A program made the translations under genes and the position numbers. Below are positions 1 through 14,470 of a stretch of 64,000 bases of DNA, one piece after another (positions within the stretch are counted from its first letter, which is position 1; each line of letters opens with the position of its first letter). This stretch comes from Ooceraea biroi (lineage: Eukaryota; Arthropoda; Insecta; Hymenoptera; Formicidae), in contig NC_039512.1 of assembly GCF_003672135.1 (NCBI RefSeq), positions 9,130,874-9,194,873 of the forward strand. Direction: 5' to 3'. The notes under the pieces were generated by a model. It was not told the DNA's origin and did no database searches. It was given only the letters and a program-made list of their open reading frames with translations.

Positions 1-41
1 AAAGAAGATTAGAAAAATGCATTTTATGCTTCGTTACCCAG

Positions 42-3000
42 GTACAACATTATATCCTCGTCGTGCAAGCAACGGATGGTGGCATACCGCCGCTTTCGTC
101 CACGGTGACGGTGTACTGCAACGTCGTCGATTTGAATGATAACGCACCAATCTTCGAAACGGGGCCACACGCGGCCGACATCGCGGAGAATGCGACTGTC
201 GGCACCCCTGTACTCACTGTGACCGCTCAGGATCTGGATTCGGGTGACAACGGCAGGATCGTCTATGCCATCGCAGGCGGCGACGAGGACGGTGACTTCG
301 GGGTGGCGCTCAACGGCACTCTTTTTACGCGTCAACCCCTCGACCGCGAACGGAAACCGCTTTACAATCTGGTGTTAAGCGCTACTGACAGTCCGTTACC
401 GCCGGCTCGACCGCTATCGTCCACGGTGCAGGTTGGTGAACCCTACTTTAAGCATTAAAACTATCTGCTTGCGCTTTTCTCAATGAATGATTAATGATTA
501 CATACGTCAATGATTAAAATCTGATCTTCCTACTTTTGAATTTTGTGACATACATTTTGAATTATCTTTCGAACGATGCAGGTGACCGTCGTGTTACTGG
601 ACGTGAACGACATGTCACCGGAGTTCATATCGCCCACGAAAATTTCTACAATCGAGAATGCGCCGAGCAACACGGTGGTGATGGCCATAAAGGCCGTCGA
701 TCGAGATGAAGGTCGGAATGGCTACGTCGAGTACTCGCTGGAGAACGACAGCAACCCGCCGTTCATCCTAGGACCGGTGGACGGATTACTGCGCGTTTCC
801 GGGCCGCTGGACCGCGAGCAGAGATCAAACTACACCCTGAAAGTTACTGCCAAGGATCGCGGCGAGCCACCGAGATCGTCGGTGACCACCGTTACCGTTA
901 CGGTGCTCGACGAGAACGACAACTCGCCGGTATTCGATCCGAGACAGTACTCGGCCACCGTCGCCGAGAACGCCAGCATCGGCGCCAGCGTGTTACAGGT
1001 CAGTGCGGTCGCAAAAGCTACCGACTTAGAGTCAATCGAATGAAACAACAGAGATATAGTTATTGCTATAATAATCCGTCATTGTTGTCATGTAACTAGG
1101 TGTCGGCGATGGACCGCGATGAGGGCGCGAATGGCAGGGTGCGGTACAGTATCACGGCGGGGGATGGTAATCGGGATTTCACAATCTCGGAGGACGGTGG
1201 TGTGATCCGAGTAGCGAAGAATCTGAATTTTGAGCGTAAATCACGGTACCACCTGACAATCCGTGGCGAGGATTGCGCAGCGGAAGTCGGTGAAGCACCG
1301 CGCATCGACACCGCTCAAGTTACCATCACCGTGCTGGATATCAACGACAACGCGCCAGTCTTCCTCGATTCGCCCTATTTGGCGCACGTTATAGAGAACA
1401 TGGTACCACCGGGTGGTTTTGTCGTCCAGGTGATTATTTGATTATTCGATTATTCGAATCAACTAAATATTTTTTTGCTATTTCATCTGAGATATTTTAT
1501 ACATCTTAAAAAGTCGACTTGATTGTAATCATTTTCAAATCAGGTCAAAGCGTACGACGCAGACACGCCGCCGTACAACGATCAAGTGAGATACTTTCTC
1601 AAAGAGGGTGACACGGATCTGTTTCGCATAAACGCGAGTACCGGCGATATATCGCTTCTTCGCCCTCTGGATAGAGAATTAGTCCCCGAGTACACGCTCA
1701 CTCTAGTGGCCATGGATACTGGTAAGTTAAAAAAAATATATTCGACACAGAGAACTACGTTAAGTTGCATCGTAGTTTATGAAAGTTTGTGCAAATTAAT
1801 AAAAATTAATAAAAAAATTATTAACAAATCGCGAAACAAAGAGCACTAAACTATTCATTTACTAGCTTTTTCAAGATATGCAGAGTTTGCTATTTGTAAC
1901 TTGTAAAAATCCTATCGTACAGCATCGTGCACGACTTTAATCCGATCGCTATTACTCGTAACGATTCGCGCTGATTCCCTATGCAAGCCTTATCGCCGGC
2001 CGTTCATCAACCGATGATCCGCCGAAATGTCATCCCGCGAGCAGCGAACTCTTCACGAGACATAGACGAGAAACGTTAGACGATGTACGCGGTGGGTTTA
2101 AGTAATAAGCGGTAATATACAAATTGGATATAAATTTGTGGGTTGTTCGATGAGATTCTTTAAGCGGTGGGCAGTTCCTCCCTCTTAAACCTTCTATTTT
2201 TCTTCCTCTTAGAAGCCGGTAGTCCTTCCCCGGTCCCTCCCCGGTCTTCGCCCTTCTGTCTCCCTTCCTGCCCCGCCTCCGATCGCGGTGGCTCGATGGC
2301 CCAATCGGTCCTCGGCGAGGTAGACAAGCCCGCAGAGTTATGACGCGCGATTATGATAATCGGTCTCGAATGCCTTCCTCCCTGCCTTGGTGCTGCTGCA
2401 CTGTCCTCTTCTTCTCTCTCTCCTCCTGCTCTCTCGTTTCACCGCGGGCCTTATTCCCTCTCCCTCCCTCCCTCTTCACTTCCACACACACATACTTCGT
2501 TCTTTTCCACCACGCTGCCTCTGTCCCTCTTTCTCTTCCCTCTGCCCGTTTCTCTGCTTGGTGGAGAACTCGCGCGCGTTTCGGGGCTTTACTTTCCCTC
2601 CCCTCTGCCCGGAAAGAGCCATACCTCTTTCGGATGCTGCCTGCGCTCGCACATTATATTCTATTTTATTCATATATAACACGGCTATCGTATGCGCGTA
2701 CACATTTTGTATTGCGTTTTCGTTTGTTGTTTTATTCGTTCCATATCCCACTTTTATGAAACGGTAAGCAAACTATAATTACTCGTTACGCAAAGCGAGT
2801 TTTCTTCGTCGTCGAGTGGCTCTTGGGAATGGCGTCGACTCTCGCGTCGATCCACGCCATTGTGTAGTGTAATATCGCGATTGTTATGCCGCTGCGTATT
2901 CTCTCGCCTTTTTCACATATTCTTATTTTCTTGCTTTTATCGGTCGTAATTGTATGCATACGCGTGTATCAGCCTCCGTTTCTTTCTGCCCTTCCCTCCT

Positions 3001-6000
3001 TCTCTCCTCTCTTCCTTTCTCTTATTCCTCGGCGGGAACTCTCTGCGTGATTAAACGGTGTACGTCCGTGCGGGCGCGTGGCCCTGGGCTACGCCAACGC
3101 TCACCGTATACACGTACACTCGTGTATACCCAGTGTGCAATCAAAGAAATCGAGCCTCCCCCCTCTCCCTCTCTCCCTCCCTCCCTCTCTCTCTCTCTCT
3201 CTCCCTCGGAGAATAATGGTGCATTTTAGGCGGCGCAATTAAGCCGCTGCGAGATTTTTCCGCGGCGCATTAACGTCGTTACTTCTGCTACCCCGATCTG
3301 TAAATCATAAGCGGTGGCACCGCTCGAGAACGCGTATGTCACATCTAAATTACCCAGACGTCATATTATTCCCGCGACATAGAAAAGTCACTTCCTCTAT
3401 GATCCCAATTCCGTTGTGCTTTTCCGTTTATCGATCTGTATCCAGTCTCTCCCTTGTTTCGGCCAATCTCGCGACGATAATTCATGGAAGCAAGGATGTA
3501 AAAAGGTTTGCTGTATATATATATATACACAGCATAGTTTATTAAAAGTTTAAAACAATCATGGTCTCTTTACGCAAGTTTGGATTCCCCCAATAATATA
3601 CTATAATTGAAATTATAGCTCCGGTTTACCTTCCGTTTAGACCGATACTTGCTAAATTTAGCAAAGTAATTGCGCCCCTGACCCAACTACGCTGTCATGA
3701 CGTTGCAATTCGAGAAATGGCAGTAAAAGTGCAAAAATCTGAAAGCTAGAGAGGCAATGATGGTGGTTGCTTTCATGCTTTCGCCACGAAATGAAATTTC
3801 ATATACGTTTCTTTTGCGTATTTGTAGGTTCGCCGCCTCTCACTGGCTCGGGCATCGTCAAGATCGTTGTTCTCGATGTGAACGATCACAGTCCCGAGTT
3901 TGCCCGACAGGATTACAAGGCCACCGTGGTGGAGAACATGCCTGCCGGAACGTGGGTGACTAGGCTGCACGCCACGGACAAGGATGAAGGACTCAATGCG
4001 AAAATAAGGTGGGTCCCTCGCCAATAATAATTGAGACTGCATCCTCTTTTGTAAAAATATAATGTGGAGAAAGAGTTATTCAAGATGTCAATAAAGCATT
4101 TGATAAGTTTGTTGATCATTTTACATTTAAACTTTTCTTACTTTTCCAAATAGTTACAACTTACTGGGAGACAAAGCGGAACGGTTTTCCGCGGATCCTA
4201 ACACCGGTGAGATATTTACCACAGTACCACTGGACCGGGAACAGACTGCTGTATATCATTTGACCCTGGTGGCTCAAGACTCGAGTCCGACAGAGTTGCG
4301 TGCTTCTGCCGTCAACCTGACAATCTATGTAACAGATGTGAACGACAACGCGCCCCGCTTCTCCGCGCCTCGTTACACGGCTTATGTTCCAGATACGACC
4401 AAACCCGGTGAATGAAATTTGATGTTCAATTCAAACATGTTAATTACACGTGCCAATTGCCGAGAAAGAAACCATTGGAACGTTTCCATTTCACTAATTA
4501 AAATAATACTCGTATAATAAATTAATTAAAAATTACTCGAAAGCTGAGTTTCTTTTCTCCATTTAAAGGTGACTTCGTGTTCGGTGCGAAAGCCGTCGAC
4601 GACGACGACGGCGAGAACTCGCGAATAGTTTATCAACTACAGGGCAAGGACGCCAATCGGTTCACCATCGATCTCAACAACGGTGTAATCCGCGCCACTC
4701 AAGAACTAGTTGATAATCAGGACACCTATCAGTTACAAATACTTGCGTCGGACTGCGGTGACGAATCTCAGTACGTCACTACTGATCTCATAATACACTT
4801 GTGGGAGCGACAACTGTTTCCGAGTTTCCGTTCGAGCGTTAGCACGCGGTTCACGCTACCCGAGGATGTGCCGGAGGGTAGAATCATCACTAAGCTAAGC
4901 GCAGTCTCGCCGAAATCTGGACCGATTAGTAATCTGTTCTATGGTATCGCCGGTGGAAACGTAGGAGATGCTCTAAGAATCGATCTTCATACCGGCGAGG
5001 TAATTGAGATCATTGATATCTCATGGTCGACACGCGATATGACTCTTTTTCAAATTCTGAAAAAGAGTTTTTGAAAATTTACACATCTCTAACATTGCAC
5101 GGAAATACATTTGCATGTTGTTACTGATTATTGTTAATAATATTCTTATTTTATCATGGCGGACTTTTAGGTCGTGGTTGCATCTGGCTTCGATTACGAG
5201 ACAGCTCCGCATTACGAGGCCTGGATCGAAGTTCGCGACGCGGACACACCGCCGTTGTGTAGCGTTCTCCAGCTGCTGGTGAACGTCACGGATGCCAATG
5301 ACAATGCACCGATCATGGAAGCGGCTGTTTACAACGCGACCGTAATGGAGGATGAATATCCGCCGTTGTTTGTCGGCAAAGTGTCTGCGAGAGATCGTGA
5401 TTCCGGTGAGAATGGCCAGGTCACTTATCATCTGGTCAACGACTTTTCGGAATCCTTTGTCATCGACAGTAACACTGGGCAAATCGAGACCAACGCCAAG
5501 CTGGATCGTGAAGAAGTAAGACGAACTAATTATTTAATTATATTTGTATTTGTATTAACTTAAGCTTGATTACAATTATTCCAATTCAAGTATCGTCTGA
5601 AATCTAGAATCTCCAAAAATATCTGTGCGATTATAGTCGATAATTAATGAAAAAATAACAACTAAATGATGTTTCTGCTTTAGATTGCATCTTACGAGTT
5701 AATTGTAGAGGCTACTGATCAAGGTCATCCTCGATTAACCGGTACTGCCACAGTACTGGTAACCATTTTGGACAAGAACGACAATCCGCCTCATTTCACT
5801 AGACTGTTCAGCGTCAACGTAACGGAGAACGCAGATGTCGGCACATTTGTCATACGCATTACCAGCAGCGATCTGGATATCGGTCAGAATGCGAATGTCA
5901 GTTACAGCTTCACCGATAACCCAGGGAAAAAGTTTTCCATTGACGCTTTGAGTGGAAACGTAACCGTGGCTGGACATCTCGATCGAGAAGAACAGGACGA

Positions 6001-9000
6001 GTATCTACTGAAAGTAAGACATTAAATCTTTGATATTATACATGTTGACGCGCGCGCGCGCGCGCAAAAATTTATCATAAAGTTCTTGAAAAAATAGGTT
6101 TTACACAATTGTTGCTTGTTACAAAAATATATTTATTATATTATAAATATGTATTTAAAATATAATAAAATATATTTATAAAAAATATAGTTACAAAAAT
6201 ACAGTTACATTTATATTTTGCTTACTGAAAATTCCAAACTGTTTCTCCAACTGATTTTTATCATTTTATATAGGTCGTAGCAGCTGATGGCGCGTGGCGA
6301 ACGGAGACTGCATTGACGATCACCATTCAAGATCAAAATGACAATGCACCCGAGTTTGATCAGGATATCTATCACTGCCACTTCCCTGAGCTTCAACCGG
6401 CGATGGCACACGTTGGCCAAGTCATGGCGATTGATCGTGACAAGCAAGGGCCAAACTCCGTCATAGCCTACAATCTGTTGCAGCCATCCGATCTGTTCAC
6501 CGTCGATCCGGCAACTGGCGATATCTTCAGCAAGCGTACCCTTCGCTACAAGCATACGCATCGATCGTCCTCTCCGGAAAACTTGTATTCGCTCACGGTA
6601 GTGGCAACTGACAACGGCAAGCCGCCGATGTCCTCGAGGACGGTAGTGCACATAAGCGTGGTAGATGCTAACAACAACGCGCCTCGCTTCGCGCAAAGGT
6701 CCTACTTGTCGCCGGTACCGGAGAATTATGAAGTCGGCAAGCGAATCACCCAACTGATCGCTCGTGATGATGCCGACTTCGGCGTAAACGCGGAGATTAG
6801 TTACACGTTGACGAGCATGAACGGCACCAGTGACTTGTTCGCCATCGAGAAGCAATCCGGCTGGGTCTATGTGCACAGGAGTCTTAGTGGCATCGCTATC
6901 GACACCACGTTCCTCTTAAAGGTACGTGCTACTGATAAGGGCGTACCGCCACAAAAAGATGAGGTCATCTTGACTCTCGTGATCTCCGACGAGAATCGAC
7001 ACCCGCCCACCTTTGCCGCCGTTAGCTATCAAGTTAGAGTACCGGAGAATGAGCCAATCAATACGACCATTCTGACAGTAAACGCCGCAGACGGCGATAG
7101 CGGACCTAACGGCATGCTCCGCTACAAGATATCGGCCGGCAACGAGAGAAACGAGTTCTTCGTGCACCCTACTAGCGGCGCGGTAACGATACTCCAGTCC
7201 CTTGACTATGACCTGATACAGGAATATCAGCTGAACATCACCGCCACAGATTTGGGTTTCGAACCAAAGCATGCAATCGCTACTTTAACCATTAACGTCT
7301 CCGATATCAACGACAATCCTCCAACCTTCAATCAAAGCATCTACGAAGCTTTCTTACCGGAAAACTCACCGCCCGACAGTTTTGTCTACAAGGTATGTTT
7401 TCCTCTTATTCATTATTAATAGATTAAGTGACGCACTTATCGTATATATTTTATCGTATTAAATTGATGCAACATTTATATAATTATGATATAACTGCAT
7501 AATTTGCATGCATGCGTTTTCTTCGTACATTTCCAGGTAGTTGCTCAAGACATCGACTCTCCCAAGTTCGCTATAATACAGTACAAGATCCTCGGAGGCA
7601 GCGGCGACGGTCATTTCCGCATCCGCGAAAACACCGGCGAGATCACGTCGGATACTACTTTCGACTATGAGGATACCAACGAATACAGTCTCAATATTGT
7701 CGCAGCCAATCCGGATTCCAGTTCACAGATGATTAGCTTTACAACCGTGGTGGTGCACATTACCGGTGTAAACGAGTTCTATCCCAAGTTTATTCAATCG
7801 GTGTTCCACATGGACGTATCGGAGAGTGCCGAGGTGGGCACATCAGTCGGCTTAGTTCAGGCAACCGATCAAGATTCAGGGGAGGATGGCCGGGTATACT
7901 ACCTTTTTGTGGGCTCGTCCAACGATCGTGGTTTTTCTATCGGCTCGGAGACCGGCATTATCAGAGTGTCACGTCGACTGGATCGCGAGACGCAAAATCG
8001 CGTGGTGTTAACGGTAATGGCTAAAAACGGCGGTGGCATACGCGGTAACGACACCGACGAGGCACAAGTGATCGTCTCTATCCAAGACGGCAATGACCCA
8101 CCAGAGTTTCTACAGAGATCCTATGATGCGAGCGTGTCAGAAGGCGCGATCCACGGTACTCGTGTGCTCACTGTACGTGCAGTCGACAAGGATATCAAAC
8201 CGCAAAACAATCAGTTTTCGTACTCCATTATTAATGGTAATTTAGGCCAGGCTTTCAAAGTCGATCCGCAAACTGGCGACATTGAAACGGCGAAACAGCT
8301 TGATCGTGAGACCGTGGCCTCTTACGATCTGACGATCGGCGCGATCGATACCGGTTCGCCACCACAAACCGGCACCGCGATGGTGCATATCGAGCTGCTG
8401 GACGTCAACGATAACGGGCCGGTCTTTGACCCACCGGAAGTGGTCGGCTATGTCAGCGAGAATGAACCGGCCGATACCAGCATCGTGACTCTGAGTGCAA
8501 CCGATCCCGATTTGCCGCCCAATGGCGCACCTTTCACGTATAAATTGATCGGAGGGAGGCAGAGCGAAATGGTTACCTTGGACAAGCATTCGGGTATGTT
8601 GAAAACTACTAGGAGCCTCGATAGAGAAACGATGCCACAACTGGATCTCGTGATTGAGGTGGAAGACTCGGGTATACCCCGGATGAAGAGCGAGCACACC
8701 GTCACCGTGATCGTAAATGATCAGAATGATAGCCCGTCCACGCCGAGATCGGTACATGTAATCGTGCACTCGTTTAACGGCAAGACCCCCTTAGGAAAGA
8801 TCGCCGATGTGCATCCGAACGATCCGGATGTCACTGGCGTTTATTCGTGTAAAATACTTCAGGGTTCAAACTCGCGCATACTAAGTATTCCTAGTGCCTG
8901 TGATCTTCACACTAACAAAATTACGTCAGAAGTCGGCTACTCATTGAGCGTATCCGGTAATGACGGACAACATCCCGACGTGATCTCCAAAGTAACCGTC

Positions 9001-12000
9001 GAGTTCCTGATCTTCTCGAACGCCACTATTGAAAACAGCGTGACTCTGCAAATCTCCAAATTGACTGCGAAACATTTTCTCAAGCAATATTACCGAGCCC
9101 TTCTGGATCTCCTGCAGGAGAAACTCGAGGTCGGCGACACACTTACCATTTTCAGCATCGGTGAAAATGGATCTGATCTCAACGTCCATTTGGCAGTGGA
9201 ATCTCCGCAAGGGTATCGTACGAAGTCCGAAGTGACCGACCTGCTGATACGCAATCATGATCATATTCAAACTTTACTGAAAAACAATTCTTTTACCATC
9301 AATTACTCGCCATGCAAGCACACACCGTGCGAGAATGGAGGCAGCTGCAACGACCGACTAGCCATATACGATGATGCTAGAATTACCGATAGTCAGGCAT
9401 TGATTCTAACATCGCCCAGGGTGTTACATGAAATGATCTGCAAGTGTCGAGACGGCTTTACCGGTGACAGATGTGAAAGAAGACAAGATCCATGTTCACC
9501 AAATCCCTGCTTGCTGGGAGGACAATGCCGACGTTTGGGGTACGATTTCCAATGCACTTGTCCTATCGATCGGGAGGGCAAACTGTGCGAGCTCGAAAGG
9601 GGTGACGCGTGTGCCAGCAATCCGTGTCGAAACGGTGGATCGTGTAGAAAAAGCCCAGATAACTTCAGCTTTTTCTGTCTCTGTCGAGCAGGCTACAGAG
9701 GAAATCACTGCGAAGCTGTTACCGATTCTTGTCGACCAAATCCTTGCTTGTATGGCGGCTTATGCGTGGGAGAAAAACCTGGATATCGATGCAGCTGTCC
9801 GGAAGGACGCTACGGCCAGCATTGCGAGCGCTCCACTTTTGGCTTTGACGAATTGTCATACATGACATTCCCGGCTTTGGACTCCAATACGAACGATATC
9901 ACCATTGTGTTTGCTACTACCAAGCCAGATGCACTGTTGCTGTACAATTACGCGCCGCAAAGCGGCGGCCGCTCGGATTTCGTCGTTTTGGAACTGATAG
10001 GCGGTCGAGTGGTCTTTTCATATGGCGGTGCCAGGAGCGCAATTACCTCCGTCACTATTAAGACAGAGAGATCGTTATCGGATGGCGAATGGCGCAAAGT
10101 TACCGCTACCAGAAACGGCAGAGTTGTCTCGCTTAGTGTGTCCGTTTGCAGGGAACATGGCGACGTTTGCGACGACTGTAGACCTGGTGACGGTACCTGC
10201 TACGCGGACGATGTAGGTCCAACCGGGACATTGAATTTTAACAATAATCCCCTCTTATTGGGTGGCTTGGAGAACGCTGATCCCGTGTTGGAACGTCCAG
10301 GTCAGGTACATTCCGATGATTTTGTAGGCTGCATTCACTCAGTATCGATAAATGGAAGGGCTCTGAATCTGACGAATCCGCTCACGTCACACGGCGTAAA
10401 ATCCACGTGTGTCAGATCGCAACAGAGTCCTTGTTTGAGAAACGAGAAACAAGCTGTCTCGGTTTGCGGCGTAAATGCACAATGTTACGACAAGTGGCAT
10501 CAAGTGACGTGTCAATGCGGATCCTTGACAGCACCGAATTGTCACGGCGCTTTGGAACCCGTCACGTTGAGCGAGGGAGGATTTGTTGAGTTCAAGGTAT
10601 CAGAGAAGCACAGAAGAATGCAGCTGTTGGAATACCTGTATGGTGGATCTACGATGTGGCACACGAATCGCATTAAGCGCAATGTCATCGAGGATCCGAC
10701 CTTTATAATAAACTCTACTCCATTAAAAACACTCGGTCTTATGTTCAGAACCGTGAAACCTGATGGTATTCTGATGTACGCTGCTACCAACAAACATTTT
10801 ACATCCATAGAACTTCGTAACGGGCAACTAATCTACTCGTCGTTGCTTGGCTCACCAGTGAACATGTCAATCAACATCGAAGGCGGTCTCGCTGATGGGC
10901 ATTGGCACAATCTTACTTTGCATGCCTATTCCCGAGGATTGAGATTGTTAGTCGATAGCGTCCTGACGGGCGATGAATTGGACTCGGAAGGTGTCCATGA
11001 CTTTCTCGACCCTTATTTATCCATCTTGTCAATCGGTGGAGTGAACCAGGATCTTTATTACGCTCGCAGCGCTGGCGCTAAGAGCTTCGAAGGTTGTCTA
11101 GCTAATTTCACCGTCAACAACGAAGTGCAGCCGTTCAACGGTTCCGGTTCCATCTTCAAGAATGTGCTTTACCACGGTAAAATAAGCAGCGGCTGCCGAG
11201 GACCGATCGGTGCAGCTGCAACCGCGGACCCTCTCAGTATCGGTATCACTCTAGTCATCGTCTTCTTCGTCATCCTGCTGGTCGCCATTCTGGTCAGCTT
11301 CATAGTATTCCGGCTGCGCCGACAAAACAAGGAAAAGTCAGCGCTGTCAGTTGTTAATAAGAACACCAATGCCATTATAACTGGCAACCCATTGGTCGGT
11401 ACTGGAAACGATAATCTCATGTCTCGCCACGAAAACACCTACATATCCGACACGTCAGATCTGCGCGGTGTGGGCCACATGGGCCCGGAGTTGATCTCGA
11501 AAAAGTACAAAGAACGCGAGATCAACCCCACCGCCGAGCACCGACCGCAGCGACCAGATATCATCGAGCGAGAGGTCACCAAGTCACCTCCAATCCGTGA
11601 CGAACATCCACCACTGCCTCCACCCACCCAAACTTCTTTACATTCTCATGAGCACAACCCGGAACCTGACATCCCGGAACATTATGATTTGGAGAACGCT
11701 AGCTCTATTGCACCCAGCGACATTGACATCGTATACCATTACAAAGGCTATCGCGATGGCATGAGAAAGTACAAAGCCACTCCACCACCCATAAGTAAGA
11801 AACGATTTTATCTTTTGTTTCTTTTTATGTTATGTTTTATGAATTCCCTTTAGTTCAATAAATAATGATAGAGGTTGAAACCTTCTTATAGCGATATCTT
11901 TTCTTACATATCCCAAGAAATATAATTTTAAATATCAATTTACCATTTTATAATTAATTAATTCAAAATTAACCGCAGGTAACTATGGTAATCATCACAA

Positions 12001-13042
12001 ACACACGGGGCAACAGCATCGCCATACCGGACCGTTCCCACCGCGTGCTATGCCACCACCTAATGTGAATCAACCACCTGGACCAGCACCCAAACTGCTG
12101 CAGAGCACTCCTTTAGCAAGGCTATCGCCCAGCAGCGAGTTGTCCGCACAACAACCGCGGATTCTCACGCTTCACGATATCAGCGGAAAGCCTCTGCAGA
12201 GTGCCCTGCTGGCCACCACATCCTCGTCCGGCGGTGTCGGCAAGGACGCACTCAACTCCAATAGCGAGAGAAGTTTAAACTCGCCCATCATGAGCCAGCT
12301 GTCAGGCTCAACCGCTAGCAGGAAAGCACCGCAATCCAACAACGAAAATTCGGTGAACAACGTGTCATCGGGTCCAATGGGCCTCACAGCGGAGGAGATC
12401 GAGCGGCTCAACTCCCGTCCGAGAACGTCCAGTCTGGTGTCCACGCTGGACGCCGTAAGCTCCTCCAGCGAAGCAAGAGGACCACCCGCTCATGGACCCC
12501 TTCACCACCATCGACGTCACACACCTCCCGTGGAGAGGCTCGAACGGCGCAATTCGTCGACTACCGACGAGAGCGGCAACGATAGTTTCACGTGCTCGGA
12601 GATCGAGTACGACAACGGATCATTGGTAGGCGACAAGCGGTCCGACAATTTGTTCACCAAGCAAGATGACGAGGGTAGCAGTCCTCAAGGTAGGAACAAC
12701 GTTGAGTCATCGCAGTCGACGAAACCACCGTTGCCACCGAACGTCGGCAATTACGATGGTTTCGACAGCTCGTTCCGTGGCTCCCTGAGTACCCTCGTCG
12801 CCTCGGACGACGATCTGTCGACTCACATGGGCGGTCTCCTCTATGGCAATCACACCAACAACGGCTCGCCCACTACCACGGCCGCTGAAGACGCCCTGAG
12901 TTGGGATTATCTGCTTAACTGGGGGCCCAACTTCGAGAGCCTCGTTGGTGTCTTCATCGACATTGCCGAGCTGCCAGATAGCACCAGTCGGGTACCCAGA
13001 TTGCCAGCAAATATCCCCAAGCCGTCCGAAGAATACGTTTGA
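42..13042 (+). CDS. ft: Fat-type giant protocadherin (FAT4/Drosophila ft orthologue), 3' portion, 12 exons visible
   Basis: Single-pass membrane cadherin; in insects Fat binds Dachsous and signals to Hippo growth control and planar polarity. The 5' end lies outside the window. Exons by GT-AG sites and agreeing phases: 42-431, 582-998, 1100-1429, 1544-1721, 3828-4008, 4154-4407, 4569-4999, 5171-5515, 5684-6013, 6274-7392, 7537-11794, 11979-13042, giving about 3,098 residues. About 17 cadherin repeats are visible through DxNDNxP and LDRE motifs. Then come four EGF modules (about residues 1916-2091), LamG, a fifth EGF-like module, a second LamG, a transmembrane helix (about 2558-2583) and a roughly 510-residue cytoplasmic tail. 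The tail carries the conserved WGPNFESLVGVF..DIAELPDS block near its end and stops in EEYV. Two LamG domains and this tail fit Fat/FAT4, not kugelei/FAT1-3 or Dachsous. Some linkers are degenerate (DANNNAP, DENRHPP, and one lost in exon 7). Confidence 0.93.
1722..3827 (+). other. Long CT-rich, CpG-containing intron of ft
   Basis: At about 2.1 kb this is the longest ft intron in view; the others are mostly 100-250 bases. It holds long pyrimidine tracts (about 2400-2560 and 2990-3030) and a CT dinucleotide run (about 3160-3210) inside GC-richer DNA than the other introns. Open frames here are low-complexity Ser/Pro/Leu-rich and have no cadherin features, so I read none of them as coding. Exons on both sides join cleanly in phase 1 across it. 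Confidence 0.6.
6049..6065. repeat. CG dinucleotide run in ft intron 9
   Basis: Seventeen bases of alternating C and G immediately downstream of the exon 9 donor region, in otherwise AT-rich intron sequence. Confidence 0.9.
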
Positions 13043-14262
13043 AACGTTTGAGTCTTCGAATGATGGGCCAAGGACAATTTAGTGAACTGAATAACAATTT
13101 AGTGTGATTTCGTGAGAAATTTCGACATGATCGCAGAAACACGTCTCGTCGAGGAGATGCAAGACCTATGACTTAGGAATATTATCGAATTGTTGCTGCT
13201 CGTTTATATAATTGATTAGTTCTCGATGAATATACGTAGAGCGAATAGTATCAATCGACGTCCAGCGTCGGGCTTGGATGATCGGTTATGGGTTTGAGTC
13301 ATATGAAAATACATTTAAAACAGGTGCCCCGATGAAAATAGATTCTAAGCGTTCGTAAGAGATCGTTGCGACTCAATAATGGTTGCAGCGGGGCGTCAAA
13401 CGCGTGATTATCTTGCCATAAAGTGTAAAGAGGGACTTTCCTTATAAGGAGATTCGTTCAATATACATTAATTGTATTTCTTATTTTTTTCAGATTTGTA
13501 AATATATATTAAACGATTATCTGAATCAAAAGAATTCTTTCGTGGAACGCGCGATCTTTATCCTCGGTTTAATCACGATTAAATTGCGAAGATTTCTTCT
13601 TAATATTAATTCGCTAAATTCGCGTGTAATTCACATGCCGATAAATCTTATATCTTACGCATTTCGAACGAACGTACGCGATTGAAATACAAAATACGGT
13701 CATGCAATGTTACATTGAATACCATTTTAGTTACGACAAGATTCGAGGTGCTGAGGTACTGAGTATCGAGGCAGTTCAATTAACCGTTTAATTAACTAGC
13801 AATCTCTGTACATATTCTAAACAGCTGTGCCAGATACACACTCGATACAGTAGTTGCACATCTCAATTATTATTCCATAAATTTATTCCATTGGCATAAA
13901 TGACACGTAGACGCTTATCTCGTAATTTCACGTATTTCAATACAAAGTTAAGACTTTTATATACATTGTCGCATGTTGAAATCGCTGAATCTACATTTCT
14001 CTTGCGCGAGCGAAGTATCGTAAGCATCTATGTGCCATTTATAGCCACTCGATCGAAAGCAGCTTGTCTCAATTGAAAGAATGCTAAAGAAAGATAGAGC
14101 CTATCTCTTTCCCCGTGATGAGAAACAACAATTTTCTTTTGCAAATATAATACAATACTTGAATAGCTAATGGATGTCACTGATAGAATTATGTCAGAGA
14201 TTATCGTGAAATATCACTTAGACAATAACTTAATTCGCAGGCGTGTCAATTCGTGCTCAATT

Positions 14263-14285
14263 CGTATCGTATCGTATCGTATCGT
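14263..14285. repeat. Short CGTAT pentanucleotide repeat
   Basis: About four and a half tandem copies of a CGTAT unit in the presumed ft 3' UTR. Confidence 0.85.
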
Positions 14286-14464
14286 TAGAGAAATAATAAC
14301 GGCGCCGTTGTAGCGTTCCTGAGAGTAACTGCTGCTCGCAGATTACCAGACTGATTTTTTTTCTACTGCGTTTCGCGATCGCGAAAAGTGGCTTATTCAA
14401 CGATTGCTTTATACATCTGCATTGTATAAATTATATTATCCGTCCTCGATCTTTTCATCCTGTA

Positions 14465-14470
14465 AATAAA
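14465..14470 (+). terminator. Candidate ft polyadenylation signal
   Basis: AATAAA about 1.4 kb after the ft stop codon at 13040-13042, followed by TG-rich sequence near 14474-14530. The interval 13043-14464 has no supported gene and is best read as ft 3' UTR. Earlier signals could also be used. Confidence 0.45.

Noticed and set aside
2340..2767. Three overlapping open frames of 108-139 codons in the ft intron
   Set aside because: Low-complexity Ser/Pro/Leu/Phe text generated by CT-rich DNA, no domain, and exons on both sides splice cleanly past it.
6211..6876. 221-codon open frame antisense to ft exon 10
   Set aside because: Shadow of a conserved cadherin exon; no independent motif.
8242..8769. 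175-codon antisense frame over ft
   Set aside because: Composition mirrors the cadherin coding strand; no domain or splice support.
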